Assembly: GCA_019022495.1 (NCBI GenBank)
Contig: JAFEKR010000018.1
Span: 868,001 to 932,000, forward strand
Direction: 5' to 3'
Length of the DNA: 64,000 nucleotides
Source of the DNA: Epichloe hybrida
Taxonomy: Eukaryota; Ascomycota; Sordariomycetes; Hypocreales; Clavicipitaceae
Both the position numbers and the translations under genes were made by a program. Of the stretch, positions 52,192-64,000 are shown piece by piece; position 1 is the stretch's first letter; each line of letters begins with the position of its first letter. The notes under the pieces are model-generated. The model was not told where the DNA came from. It ran no database searches and was given only the letters and a program-made list of their open reading frames with translations.

Positions 52192-52630
52192 TCTCGCTCC
52201 TCATAATAGGATGGGCAGGCATTCGACAATCCGACCCCAGCAAAGGGCCAATTCCTCCTCGGCTGCGGATGTCCGGACCAGGACCATGGATGTGTTGGTG
52301 GTGCAGCCGCGGGCTGACGTCGAGTCGAAGAAGCAATCGAAGTCGGGTCGGATCGGGTCAGGTCAGGGAAAGTGAAGTACCGGACCACGATACAATTGGT
52401 GAAGAAGCCAGACATTGCAAGCCAACTAACTGCTGATCGGCTGGCTGGCTGGCTTGCTTTTTATCGCCGCTAACCCCGGCACGACGTTGACGTAACATGT
52501 TGCTGGACTGATGACTTCCAGTCACGTGGCTCCACATCATCGTCTCTGGGAAGGCGGGTAGATGGGTTCGGCAGATGCCCGAGCATGTTTCGCTATCAAG
52601 TTCAAGCCATGACGCCTTGTGCTTTTCCAT
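52192..52630. other. Upstream region of the Zn2Cys6 gene
   Basis: 439 bp between the Zn2Cys6 start and the Pbn1 stop. GGATCGGGTCAGG and CTGGCTGGCTGGC short repeats are present; no gene. Confidence 0.5.
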
Positions 52631-54307
52631 CTACTTGCTCTTCTTGCTCTCCGTCCTCTCCGTCCTCTCCCTTTTCTCCCTTTTCTCCCCATCTGCATGG
52701 CGCCCGTATCCAGACCGCGATAGCACGGCAACAAGTGTCCACAATACCCAAGCAAAACCGGCCGCTACGACAGCAGCTGTCCCAAGGCCTACCCAAGCAG
52801 CAGCCTGATCTTTCAGCACTGGCACAGAGATGGGCAACATCAACCTATTTCCGCTTGCCGGCTCTGGCTTGGCATGCCAGAAGACTGTTGAGCCGCTGAA
52901 GAGCTCGTCGTAGCCTAGGTGTATTCTGTCAAAGGGGTTGTTGGCGAAATCTGCACTCGCCGCTGAATCACATGCCCAGAACACGGCTGGACAAGGTACT
53001 TCAATGTCAACGATTCCCGTCTGAGATGGTTTGAGGTACCGCAGGTGGAGCGGCACCTCGGCCGTCCAAGCCACAGGGCCGTCAGAACTGGGAGCTGCAA
53101 GTTCTAGCAGAACACTAGAACCCCAGGTCTTGGTGGTATAAGCTGGTGCCTCCAAGTCAACAGGTAGGCTGGTGTACCGCGAAGCTGTAAGATTCTTCGA
53201 TGCCAAAAAGAGCCGGTCGGTAAACTGATACCTGTCGGCGAAGATGGTGTTGGGGAGCGTCAAGTAGGCATAGGGAGCGCAGTGCTCGTCTGCCACCGGA
53301 GCTTCATTGGAGCTCAACTTCAGCTGCAGGACAGGGTGTAATCCCGTAGGCTCAACAAATCGCGAGGTGAACGACGTTTGGCTTGAGCGGTGTCTGGAAG
53401 GAAATGAGAACATGGTGCCTGACGGTTCCTTTTCCTCTCCCAGGACAGTGAGCAAGCCAGAAACTGCCAGCTCATGGGGCTTTCGGCTCGGCGGCGTGTC
53501 CTTGGACAGAATACCAATTTCGGTACGTCTCTGTGCAGTACTGGAAGCGTGTATGTCCCGCTGGTCGAGTGAGAATACTGTGCCGACCCGCAGGGTTTGA
53601 GCCGCCGCATCCCACGACATGTCAAAGCCTGAGGCGGTAGACAGTCCCCCTAAACGAGTCGGGCAATCCACATCACCGTCCACGCAGAGCGCATTAGCAG
53701 CCCAAGATGTCAAGGGCGAGAGGCTTTCTAGCTGCTCATAGAGAGTTGCGCCTGAGGGGTTCACAGATTGCCCTTCGCCTCGCGTAGTAAAGGCCTGTGG
53801 GCGTGCCATGTCAGAGATCATACGTTGGTCAATCCGAGTTTTTCAAGACCATTTTCTTCCCACCCATACCTCATCTGATGCGCAGTCTCTTGAACGAAAG
53901 GCTGGCAAAGCAGTACACAGGTTTCGTCTGGGGTCACTGACTGTCAATTTTTGTATACATTCTTTTCCGCATCCGGGTAACCGGCGGGTAACCGGCATCC
54001 AAACTCACCCAGCTTCTGTGTCCTCGCTGTTGGCGAGCGTATATGAGATGTGCAATCCTGGCGATATCCTTGACGCAAAGGGTTCTATTGTATCATGGGC
54101 GAACGGACTCGCCCACCTAAAACTCAGCTCTCGGAAACGAGGAAGCAGCTTGGAAATACCTGTCGGTAGTTCATTGAGGGCAATGGTCAATCGGTCCTCG
54201 AGGCATGTTTCTAGCGAGGGCCCATGCAGTTCGTATTGGCTGATTTTCAAAGATTTGGGATCTACATCGGCGCCCTGGGGATGTACAAAGGTGATTCTTT
54301 CTCGCAT
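52631..54307 (-). CDS. PBN1: Pbn1, ER subunit of GPI mannosyltransferase I
   Basis: Exons 54307-54009, 53927-53870 and 53794-52631 give 506 residues; introns of 81 and 75 bp (GTGAGT...CCCCAG and GTATGG...CCACAG). The small middle exon (58 bp) was found because the outer exons do not join in phase without it. The start MRERITFVHPQGADVDP is the usual beginning of fungal Pbn1. The conserved PIG-X core is HPVLQLKLSS, YAYLTLPNTIFADRYQ and AEVPLHLRYLKPS, and a C-terminal membrane helix (AWVGLGTAAVVAAGFAWVLW) is followed by a short basic tail. With the catalytic Gpi14 subunit it adds the first mannose to GPI anchors in the ER lumen. It shares a 292-bp divergent upstream region with the CLC gene. Confidence 0.87.
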
Positions 54308-54599
54308 GCTGTGTCGGCACGTGTTGGTTGCACTTGGATCAAAAACTTGGACCAAAGATGGCAGCCAGATCAGGGGTGGTAGGCTGAGGGCTCGGTCAAA
54401 GAAGAGAAGCTTAGCAACGTCGGGATGAAGAACGAAGGTGCTCGAGTTCAGAAAGGCAGAGAGGGCGCCGCGGCAAGTAAGTTGGTGGCATGGACAAGTT
54501 GGTGACATGGATAGTTGGTGACACGGTCAATGGACGCGTCTGGTTGGCTGGGACTCGGCACAATCCGTCGCTTCAGTGGAGCTCCCATTGGGCCGCTTG
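54308..54599. promoter_or_regulatory. Divergent promoter between Pbn1 and CLC genes
   Basis: 292 bp between two outward starts. An imperfect 16-17-bp unit AGTTGGTGACATGGAT is repeated three times at about 54479-54527. The exact CLC start decides its right edge. Confidence 0.6.
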
Positions 54600-57598
54600 A
54601 TGACGGAGCCAAGCCCAGATCGACCAAACTCAGTTCAAGCAACTCTCGGATTGCACATGCGAGATGGGATGAGTCCCATCATGTCCGGAGCCGCCCAGAA
54701 CGACCCCTTCGCATCTGCCTCATCCTCGTCGCATTCACCTCCGACTGCGCATACGGCCCCGTCCACCGACCCTCCGAGACCCCATCGCCAGGCCAACATC
54801 CCAGTGTCGACGACAGACTCGCCGCATGGAAACCGGAACGGCAATGTCAATTCGTCTGCCAAACATGGCTCACCACCCCCCAACGATTGGTACACCGAAG
54901 GGCCGGGCCGACGAGTCGGGTACGAGGACATGACGGCCATTGACTGGATCTTTGAATACACGAAAGAGCGGCAGCGCCTTCGCGTCCTGTCGTCTAGCGC
55001 AAGCGGACTCTTGGGATACCTCCGAATTCTCATGGACGCCAGTGAAATCTGGATAATACTGGTGTTGACGGGCCTCTTGGTCGGCGCAATCGCCGCCGGC
55101 ATAAACGTCACGAGTGACTGGCTGGGCGACCTGAAGCTCGGCTTCTGTTCTAGTGGTCCAGAGGGTGGTCATTTCTACCTCAACAAGGGCTTCTGCTGTT
55201 ATGGATACGACCAGGGCTCCAATTGCGCCGGGTGGAAGTATTGGAGTGATGCTCTCGGTGTACAAGGCGCTGGTGGGAAGTGGTTCATCGAATACTTCTT
55301 CTATCTTCTCTTCTCCGTAAGTCTTGACTCATCGGCCAAGCCCTCATGGGTTTGTCTCTCAGTTACTTTGGCACAAACATCCAACCATGTTTTCCTAGAT
55401 AACACTGGCATGCTGCGCAGCGCTGCTCGTGCAAGAGTACGCCATCTATGCCAAACATAGCGGTATACCAGAGATCAAGACAGTCCTTGGCGGCTTTGTC
55501 ATGAGGAGATTCTTAGGCACTTGGACGCTTACCACGAAATCGATGGGACTGGTAAGTTGAGCTCGTCCAAAATCATCACGGCCGACATGCATAACCAAGG
55601 GCGTGTACAGGTGCTTGCAGTAGCCTCTGGCATGTGGCTCGGAAAGGAAGGTCCTTTGGTGCACGTCGCATGCTGCTGCGCCAATTTGTTCATCAAGTTG
55701 TTCTCCAATATCAGAAACAACCAAGGTATGAAGGTTCAAATCACCACAAGCCCTTGCAGACGTGTCAACGTTTGCTGACAATGTATGGATGGCAAGCTCG
55801 AAAACGAGAGGTTCTTTCAGCAGCTGCTGCATCCGGCATCTCGGTGGCTTTCGGCTCGCCCATCGGAGGTGTATTATTCAGTCTCGAGGTATGGTTCTCA
55901 TGTTCCTCATGGCAGAAGCAGAAGCAAAAACAAAAGCAAAAGCAAAAGCAAGCCAGTCCGTTGCGTTGCGCAAGTCTCACACACTGACCAAAGTGCGGCA
56001 GCAACTTTCGTATTACTTCCCCGACAAGACCATGTGGCAGAGCTTCGTGTGTGCAATGACAGCCGCCGTCTGCTTGCAGGCCTTTGACCCCTTTCGGTCC
56101 GGCAAGCTGGTCTTGTATCAGACCAAATATAGCGTGGACTGGCACGGGTTTGAAATCATCCCCTATGCTGTCCTTGGCATCTTTGGTGTAAGTCTTGTCG
56201 CAAACCCTGATCGCCATTCTTCTTGCAAGCTGTACAACAAACGAATTGCTGACTCCTCAACTGGAAATCTCCCAGGGAGTCTACGGTGGCCTCTTCATCC
56301 GAGCCAACATGGCCGTGGCTCGATGGAAGAAATCACAGTCCTGGCTTCCCGGCCCCATCATCCAAGTCCTCGCCGTGGCTCTCCTCACAGCCCTCATCAA
56401 CTACCCCAACTTCTACATGAAGGTCCAATCCACCGAGCTTGTGTCCAGCTTGTTTTCCGAGTGCTCACGCGTCCTCGACGACCCCATCGGACTGTGCCGC
56501 ACCGGCACGGCCTCGGCCAAAACCATTGTCCTCCTCATCTTCGCCGCCGTGCTGGGCTTCCTCCTCGCCACCATCACGTTTGGACTGCAGATCCCGGCTG
56601 GTATCATCCTGCCGTCCATGGCGATTGGCGCGCTGACCGGCCGGGCGGTTGGCATCGTCATGGAGATTTGGGTACACAACCACCCCGGCTTCTTCGTCTT
56701 CTCCTCGTGCGCCCCCGACGTGCCATGCATCACGCCCGGCACGTACGCCATCATCGGAGCCTCGGCCGCCCTCGCCGGCGTAACGCGCATGACGGTATCC
56801 ATCGTCGTCATCATGTTCGAGCTCACGGGCGCGCTGACCTACGTGCTGCCCATCATGGTCGCCGTCATGATATCCAAATGGGTCGGCGACGCCTTCTCGC
56901 GCCGCGGCATCTACGAGTCATGGATCAATTTCAACGAATACCCGTTTCTCGATAACAGCGAAGAATCGCTCATCATTCCCGACGTGCCCGCCTCCCAAAT
57001 CATGACCCGCATAGAAGATCTCGTCGTCCTCACCGCCACGGGACACACGATTGCCTCGCTCGGCGCTATCCTGGACATGCACGCATACCGCGGCTTCCCC
57101 GTCATTTCCGACCCCCGCGACGCCATCCTCCTCGGATACATATCCCGCGCCGAGCTCAGCTACAACCTCCGCACGGCCGCTCAGCCCCCGCGGTCCCTGC
57201 CGCCCGAGGCAGAAGTCTTCTTCTCCCACCAACCGCTTGCTGATCCTTGGTCCACGCTCGATCTGCGTCCGTGGATGGACCAAACGCCGTTGACACTGCC
57301 GTCCCGCACAAACCTACACCTCGTCGTCACGTACTTCCAGAAGCTCGGTCTCCGGTACGTCCTCTTTACAGACCGCGGAGCCCTCCAGGGCGTCCTCACC
57401 AAGAAGGACGTCTGGTACGTGCTCAACGGGGCAGACGAGACAAGACGCACTGGCGCCGCGCCACCCATGGGCACCCCTCGACGCGGTGGTCTGGACAGCA
57501 CTTTGGCAGGCGACGGTGAGGGAGAGGGAGAGGGAGAGGGAGAGGAGAACGGATTGCTAAGGACCGAGGACAACGACGATGGAGCAAGCATATTATAG
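54600..57598 (+). CDS. CLC-type chloride channel/transporter with CBS domains
   Basis: Six exons (54600-55316, 55399-55551, 55611-55725, 55797-55888, 56002-56187, 56276-57598) give 861 residues from the ATG at 54600; a later ATG (54657) is possible. The CLC selectivity motifs are in order: [14 protein letters not shown] (a GSGIP variant), [12 protein letters not shown] (gating Glu303), [13 protein letters not shown] and [15 protein letters not shown]. Two CBS regions follow ([17 protein letters not shown], and [20 protein letters not shown] with [10 protein letters not shown]). The tail has a [11 protein letters not shown] repeat. It likely moves chloride in an endomembrane compartment such as Golgi or vacuole. 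Residue 360, after LFSLE, is Gln (SLEQLSYYF) where proton-coupled family members have Glu (SLEEVSYYF). Exon 5 begins at CAG|CAACTT, chosen by reading frame. Confidence 0.9.
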
Positions 57599-58175
57599 AC
57601 ATGGAAGGCCATGTACGGGGCGCCGAGTTGAAACGACTGTATTTATTTTATTTTTTTGACAAATAGACATGATGCGCCTACATGGCATTGTACAACGTTG
57701 CGCGCCGTCAGCAATGTCCACGTCGTTACCCGACGCAGTGCAGTGCAGTACAATGCATGATTTTTCAATTACCCCAGCCCAGACATGGCCAGTATCAAAG
57801 ACGCGTCTAAACCCGTCATGTTCACACAAACTCCCCATGACAAAGTACGTCGGTTGGGGCACAAAGACAGACACGGACAAAACATAAGTCGCACTTTCTC
57901 GTCCCTTCACTCGGGTCCGATTCCGTACTGGCTAAGTTATTGCCCGCGTTGACACGGCAGACCGGATGGTGGCGCTGACAAGGTAAAATATTGGTACTTG
58001 GCTATTTATTCTTGATTTTTCGTCTCATGCGCGTGTGCGGACGGACGTACGACCTCATTTATACACGTGTTGCATTGCACCCCGCGCACATACATGGACG
58101 GAAGGAAGAGCGAGTTAAAAGAGGAAAAGCAAAGTCAGCAAAGATGTATGCGGCGCCCCCGCTTCATGCATGCCA
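57599..58175. other. Convergent 3' region of CLC and ligase genes
   Basis: 577 bp between two stop codons. Contains a GCAGTGCAGTGCAGTACAATGCA repeat-like stretch (about 57735-57757) and no gene. Confidence 0.5.
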
Positions 58176-61039
58176 TTAATATTCGAAATCGTCATCCACA
58201 GACGGCCCCTTGTTCTTGGTCACACTCTCCTGCTTGCGATACATGTCCGCCACCTGCCTGCTGCTCGTCGCCTCAGCGGGCTTCTTGTCGTCGCGCATCT
58301 TGATGAACCTCGGGAAGCGGAGACTGATGCCCTTCTCGCCCGCGGGGTCGACGCCTTCCTTGCAGCCCGCCTTGTAGCGCGGACTGAGCGTCAAGTCGGC
58401 TGTCTTGACTTCCCATACGTAGCGGGGCTCGAGCCACACGTCTGGTTGGTGTTGGCCACCCGGAGAGTGCGAGTAGAAGGGTTTGGGACGGTCAATGACA
58501 ATATGGGATAGCTGGGCGTGCAGCTCCTCGAGCGCCTGTTCCGAGAAGCCTGTTCCAATGTTGCAGATGCTTTCATAGCTTTCCGTCGCGGGGTTGTAGC
58601 AGGCCAGGAGAAAGGCGCCGTAGACAGACGTGCGTTTGCCGCGGCCGTGGTACGCGCCGAGGACGACAAGATCGAGCGAGTCGCCCACGCCGGCTAGGTA
58701 GTCCTTTTTGACCTGGACGAGGGTTAAATTATATGTTGGACCAAGTGGAAAATGGGAAATGGAGAAACGAGAAGAGGAGAAAGAAGCCATTGTTCAATGA
58801 ATGAACAACTGCTTCCCCCAGAATCAAAAACGTACCTTGAGCCAGTTTCGACTGCGCTTGCTGGGCTCATATCCACTTTCCTTTCCATCAAGCATCTTGA
58901 CCATCAATCCTTCGCAGGACGCCTTGACACTCTCGTCGAGAAACACTTGAATCTCGTCAAGTTCCTGGCCATCCATGCACGTCGCGAAAGCAAACTCCCC
59001 CTCGATCGGCGCAAAAGATTGGTGAAGAAGTCGGCGACGCTCCCGTAATGACTTTTCAACAAGCGGCTTGCCGTTCAGGTACAGCAAGTCAAATGCAAAC
59101 ACGCACACTTTGACCTTGACGTCCTCGACCTTGACGTCCTTCTTCTTCCGCGTCATGAGTTGCTGGAAAGGCAGCACCTTCTTTTCATTGACATCCCATG
59201 CTACCGTCTCGCAATCTAGCACGAAGCTCTTGGTGTCCTTGTTGACCCAGGTGTGCAGTTTGGCCAGAATATCGGGATACTTCCTGGACAGGTCCTCTGA
59301 GTTTCTGGAGAAGATGCTGGCCACTCCATCAGCTGCCGCCCTGGCAACCCCGGCCGTCTCCTGGCTCAGTTCTTGCGGCGCATCCTTGGCCACGTAGTGA
59401 ATCTGTGCTCGCTCGCCGTCGTACTTGTACTCGCAGGTGAATTTCTGGCCGTCAAAACGGTCCAACACTTCCGTGATGGCTTTCGTGGGCTTTGCCAACA
59501 TGGGCTTCAATGGAACACCAGGCCGCAGCTTGCAGTTCTCTCTCAACTTGGCGATCCCATGCTCGAGCACAGCAGGGATGATTGCATCATAGCTAGGTAG
59601 CTCACTGGCAACAAAAATGTTAATTCGTGCAATCACAACCTCGGAACCCTATTCCCCCCCCCTCCCCCCCTTTGGCCCGACATACCTGTACACTGTCTTG
59701 AGAATAGACTCCCCATTCTCCATCTCCGTCGTGCTCGGAATCTTGCCCTGTTGATCAGCTTCGTGACAGACAATGGCCTGGGCCAGTGAGACAAGCACAG
59801 TCCTGTCCGCGAGACCCAATCGCAGCTTGCCCTCGAGAAATCTAATGATGAACTTGGCCTCACTTGGCCCGCCCCTATCCTTGGTGATGTCAGCTTTGGT
59901 CGTGGAGTGCGCATCCGCCGCAGACAAGAGCTTCTTGATACCATCAACTTTTCTGCCCTGAGCACCGTTTCCAGTCACGGTCGCAATGCCCATCAAGCCC
60001 TGATGGACGCCTCGGACAGTCAAGGGTTTCGGCTTGAACATGGTCGGTTGGGTTGATCTACTCTTGACTGCCACCAAGCCCAGATCGCCAATCTCCTTTT
60101 GGCCTGCCTTGATGACCTGTAAGCTGCGACCAGTCGTCTCGCCGATAGCCTTCATGATGAGAGATTCGCCGATGCCAAGCTCGATGCCTGCATAGTCGGG
60201 GGCAAGCTTATTGATCATTAACAAAACCGTAGGGAGCAAATCATCGGGGGTAAGCCGCATGACCTGTCGCAGGAACAACGAGCAGTGCTCCATGATGATC
60301 AATCGCTTGGTAGTCATCTCAATCAACGAAAAGGTCTCACACAATGCGGCATAGGGCACAGGGCTCCCAGCCTTCCAATCGGGATAAGGGTGCTTGCTCT
60401 TCGTCTTGAGCTGCGTCTGCGCTTTTTCTCGGGCCTTGGCAGCAACTTCTGGCTTCTCGTCGAGTCCGGCGTCCTCGTCGGCGTCGGAAGCCGACTCTGA
60501 AGCCGTTTCCTCCTCTTGTTTGACTTTGTCATTGCTGACATCTGCACGTATTTGTTCCTTCTTGGCAACTGCGTCGACAACTTGGTCAGCCTCAACATCC
60601 TCCTCCTCCTCCTCCTCCTCCTCCTCCTCCTCAACCTTGACCCGGCTCCGCCTCGCCCTCTTAACCACCGGACCCTCATCCTCATCCTCAACCTTGACCT
60701 CGGCTCGCTTCTTCTTCAAACCCCGTCTTCGCCGTTTAGACTCCCGTCTTCCTGTTCCGGATCCGTATTCTCCTTCGCACTCGCATCTTCCTCATCGCCC
60801 GTCCTCACAGGTGGTGAACTCTTCGTCGCAAACGCGAGCTTCGTCTGTTGTTGTGGCGGGGGGTTCTTTGCACCAAAGAACTTCCTACAAGGAGTGCAAA
60901 AAAAAGGCAAGAGAGGAAAAAAAGCCGTTAGCCAAGTCGCTTTTCCTCATCCTTGGACCTCTTCGTCATTCTGGTCTCACGCACCCAACGTGCTCTGCCC
61001 TTTCACATACCCCAAAGTCGCCTGCTTCGGCGGCGCCAT
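58176..61039 (-). CDS. CDC9: DNA ligase I (Cdc9-like), N-terminal frame uncertain
   Basis: ATP-dependent ligase that seals Okazaki fragments and repair nicks in the nucleus. The best model has five exons: 61039-60981, 60884-60809, 60740-59686, 59604-58836 and 58712-58176 (831 residues). The catalytic Lys lies in CEYKYDGERAQIHY (about residue 455); the DNA-binding domain, SLIEMTTKRLIIM through FIIRFLEGKLRLGLADRTVL, precedes it, and the OB-fold with YHGRGKRTSVYGAFLLACY and the end VTKNKGPSVDDDFEY follow. The N-terminus is acidic and low-complexity (EEEEEEEEEEED), as usual. Between KSSPP and SKRRRRGLKKKR the frame changes; a 68-bp intron (60741-60808, GTGAGG...GGGAG) would restore it but is purine-rich and lacks a branch site, so a frameshift is also possible. 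The near PIP-box QSTLGAKFF has one extra residue. Confidence 0.9.
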
Positions 61040-61660
61040 GGTCGAGTGTGTCCTCCTCACCAGCAGTGGCAGTTGACTCGGTGATGGACGCAGGTGCAGA
61101 AGAGTCCCGATGCTTCTCTTCGAAGCCTGCGTAACGACAGATGCGAAAACGAGAATCGGTCGATGGGAGCACGGGGGACCTTTGAATACAATTGGTACTG
61201 CACCGTGAAGTGATGCTGCCATTTGGTGTGGAAAACAAATGCGTGGGAGAGCTTAAAGCTAAGGTGAACTCGCGAGCGCTCATGAACGCGCCAGGCTGAT
61301 TGGTGGTAGGCAGAAGCGCGTGAATTGGTTTCGCGAACTTGCAGAACACACACGGGCAGTCACGTGATATGCCCCACCCGCATCGATTTGATTGTAGTGA
61401 CGAATTGCTTGGCGGCGGCCCTGAATCAATGTGACATGTACAACAAAGAAACCACTATGCTTATATTTCATCTTTCCGATCCTCTCTATCAAAAGGGTTA
61501 TAGTACAAAAAGCGAAAAGTCCAAGGAATCATTATAGATAGGCCAACTGTCCATCACCAAAGAAACGTTTCCCAACTTCCCTCGTGTGGGTCATTTGAGG
61601 TACTTGTAGGTCTAATTTCCGTGCCCAAGCAGGTTTGAAGGCGAGGGCCTCGAAAATCTT
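61040..61660. other. Intergenic region between the ligase start and the PDH stop
   Basis: 621 bp. The leader of the ligase gene at the left and the AT-rich 3' flank of the PDH gene at the right; no further gene. ATG triplets in the leader make short upstream frames, none long. Confidence 0.5.
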
Positions 61661-63200
61661 TTAGGCAAAGTAGTAGGTCTCATCAGGGGTACGGCCACGG
61701 ATGTAGCTAGGCTCAGAGCCGGGGACGTAGATATCCTCGAACAGAATAGAAGGCTTTGCCTCAGGAACAGCCATGGCCTCGGCAATAGCAACCTCCTCGT
61801 TGACGTGGCTTCGGGCCTCCTTGTCAAGCTTCTTCAGTTCGTCCTCGGTGGTGACCTCCCAGTCGAGAATCTTCTGCTTCAGTCCGGCAATAGGGTCGTT
61901 GGTGGAACGCATGCGCTGAATCTCCTCACGGGTACGGTAGGTGGTGCCGGGGTCGGACATTGAGTGACCTCCATAGCGGTAGGTGACGTATTCGAGAACC
62001 ATGGGGCCCTTGTCGGCGCCGGTCCACTCCTTTCCGTACTTGACAGCAGCCTTGACAGCCAAGACATCCATGCCATTAACCTTGAGACCTGGGATGTATT
62101 GCCCGCGCTTATAGTAGTCGGTCAAAGCAGACGAACGAGCAGCAGAGGTACCCATACCATACTTGTTGTCTAATCATCATCAATGTCAGCCTTCGGGCTT
62201 TCATTCGAGCTTCTTGCAACAGCTATGCACCGTTATAGAGACTCACTCTCGCAGCCGAAAAGGGCAGGCAGATTCCACAGCTTAGCCATGTTGAAAGCCT
62301 CAAACACTTGGCCCTGGTTGCTGGCACCATCACCGTACAAGATGATACTGGCCGTCTTGCTGTCTTTGTACTTGTGGGCAAAGGCCAGACCAGCACCGAC
62401 GGGGACTTGAGCACCAACGATACCGTTACCGCCGTAAAAGCCCTTCGAGAACATGTGCATGGAGCCGCCCTTGCCGTAGGCGATACCCTCACGACGGCCA
62501 AGAAGCTCTCCAATGATGGATCGGACGGTACCACCACGCATCAGAGCGAAACCGTGGCATCGGTAGGCGGTGATGACATCGTCGGCCTTGGTGATGGCGT
62601 GTTCGATACCGGCCGCGACGGCTTCCTGTCCGGTAGACAAGTGGCAGAAACCACGGATCTTCTTCTCCTTGTACAAACGGTCGGCGGCCATTTCCATCTG
62701 TCTGCGGGATTATCAGCATTTAGTTCCTCCAGTGCCAGAGATCGACGCGCAGCGTTTCGAAGGTGTGAACGAGGGCCCAATCGTACCTAATGACGACCAT
62801 GTCGGAGTAAATCTGCTTGAGTTCCCTCTTGGTCACCTCGATGGTGTAAGGAGGGGGGTCCAGCTCGTAGGTCTCGAAACTCTCATCGCTCAGAGTGACC
62901 TGAAAAGGCTCGTCGTCGGACTGTAATGGCATGAAGAAAATGTGTTAGTAATCAATAAGTCACACATATTGGATTTCCTCTCTACAGATTGCCACATGGC
63001 CAGCCTCGTCGCCAAAGGCCACCAACGATATGGCGGCGCAACAAAAAGAAGAGAGAGAGCCTCCTCACCTGAGGAACACCATTGTGTAAAGACGCAGAGG
63101 CAGCGTCGGTTGTGACAGATCGCTTGGACAGGACAACGGGAGCCTGGGCCCTGGCGCGCAAAGGCAGCGCCCTGGGAACTCGAAGAGCTCTGGAGAACAT
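61661..63200 (-). CDS. PDA1: Pyruvate dehydrogenase E1 component, alpha subunit
   Basis: Exons 63200-63069, 62920-62787, 62701-62247 and 62169-61661 give 409 residues; introns of 148, 85, 77 bp (GTGAGG...TACAG, GTACGA...CGCAG, GTGAGT...ATTAG). It decarboxylates pyruvate with thiamine diphosphate in the mitochondrial matrix. [20 protein letters not shown] is a mitochondrial presequence. The TPP motif runs from [15 protein letters not shown] to ENNKYGMGT (about residues 211-240, completed across intron 3). The regulatory loop [19 protein letters not shown] contains the Ser of SMSDP that PDH kinases phosphorylate. [17 protein letters not shown] and [20 protein letters not shown] are also conserved. 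The length matches fungal Pda1. Confidence 0.96.
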
Positions 63201-64000
63201 GGCGCAGGCTTATGTGGTAATGGCCTCTGCTCAATATGAGAAAATGAAAGGATGATGGTCTGGGAGGCAAAGAAACCCTATGCGCGACCCGCCGACAAAG
63301 GAGCCCCGAAATTTCACAGTGTTGAGAGCCTTGTTTGTTGTTGGATTGCGCTAGCCCCAAAGTGTCTCTAGCTTGCATTTCACGTGACGTGGCATCAAGC
63401 CTAACACCCAATTTTGGCGCTACATTGTACATGTAGAGGTACGGGCGGGAGATGTAATATTACGTAAGGACTTCCTTCTGCTGGAGTTGCCTGTGCGCAG
63501 GCTGCATAGCATGTTGGATCATCGCCAGTCACGCGCCCGACGTCCATCTGCCAAACCGGCAAGCAAAATTGCTTTGGAGTAGTTCGTATCATGGTATTTT
63601 GGCTGATAATGGTATGGCCCAGCCCATAGATAGATAGACATCCGAGCACCAACTCCAGGCTAGGCTCCCCCACAATTGATTCCCTCATTCCAACCGCTGA
63701 CATCCTCACCCCGAGGAAGCCCTTCACCCATTCTCATCCCGAAAGCTCTGTCATATCCTTATGTGTAGTTCTTATGTAATGCAGAATTCCTCCAACCCAA
63801 GCGAAAGCTATGCCCGTGTCAAAATAATATCGCAACGCAACGCAACGCCTATCGTGATATGCTTCCCGCAGATCCTCGCCAAAGTTCCATCATCGGTGTG
63901 CTGTTTGTTGTAAAGCATGTAGACATTATGTAAAGCACCGGCCATGTCAGACCCCATGCGTGTCAATTTGGTTTCTTTTTTCTTTTTCTTTTTTTCTGTA
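63201..64000. other. Upstream region of PDH E1-alpha and window end
   Basis: 800 bp without a supported gene. It includes a CGCAACGCAACGCAACGCC short tandem repeat (about 63831-63849) and ends in a T/C-rich tract (TTTCTTTTTTCTTTTTC). A minus-strand frame at 63727-63401 has no protein-like pattern. Confidence 0.5.

Noticed and set aside
54515..54943. Plus-strand frame of 142 codons overlapping the CLC gene start
   Set aside because: It is out of frame with the conserved CLC sequence and has no motif of its own.

Overview
The window looks like nuclear DNA of a filamentous ascomycete, most likely a Sordariomycete of the Hypocreales type. The genes carry short introns (51-197 bp) with GTRNGN donors and YAG acceptors. 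The gene set is typical of such fungi: a Zn2Cys6 regulator, a GH15 glucoamylase with a starch-binding domain, Hsp104, a fungal Pbn1 and aminoglycoside-phosphotransferase-like kinases. One 6-kb AT-rich block carries strong marks of repeat-induced point mutation (RIP). No species is claimed. Coding coordinates for multi-exon genes give the whole span; exon and intron limits, worked out by hand from splice signals and reading phase, are in the evidence text.

Layout. 1-6115 is a gene-free, RIP-ravaged repeat block. 6250-37000 is accessory-like: gene-sparse, with small or fast-evolving genes (a METTL25-like methyltransferase, a small secreted Cys-rich protein, several proteins of unknown function, a divergent PP2A B56 subunit, one intact and one broken APH-like kinase, two F-box proteins of which one is frameshifted, a Gly-rich protein and a secreted esterase/lipase). 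Miniature transposons and a solo LTR are scattered through it. It also holds a tail-to-tail glucoamylase/sugar-transporter pair that would cover starch saccharification and sugar uptake. 37500-64000 is core-like and dense: prephenate dehydratase, a dynamin-family GTPase, a sulfotransferase-like protein, mitochondrial mL67/Mhr1, Hsp104, a Zn2Cys6 regulator, Pbn1, a CLC chloride transporter, DNA ligase I and pyruvate dehydrogenase E1-alpha.

Mobile DNA is the most informative part. A 252-bp solo LTR with a perfect 5-bp target duplication (24062-24313) is the lightly mutated sister of a 252-bp copy inside the AT-rich block (5470-5721) that differs almost only by C-to-T and G-to-A changes, which is RIP caught inside one window. 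A second repeat pair (about 4790-5039 and 29885-30097) shows the same. Several MITEs with clean inverted repeats and target duplications lie in the accessory half, including one MITE nested inside another (15531-16361).

I found no CRISPR array, no rRNA or tRNA that I could support, no polyketide or peptide synthase cluster, and no clearly new multi-gene system. The points most worth checking are the LTR/RIP pair, the nested MITEs, the kinase pseudogene that has lost exactly its catalytic loop, the GC-AG intron in the B56 gene, the Gln at the proton-glutamate position of the CLC transporter, and the N-terminal frame problem of the DNA ligase gene.
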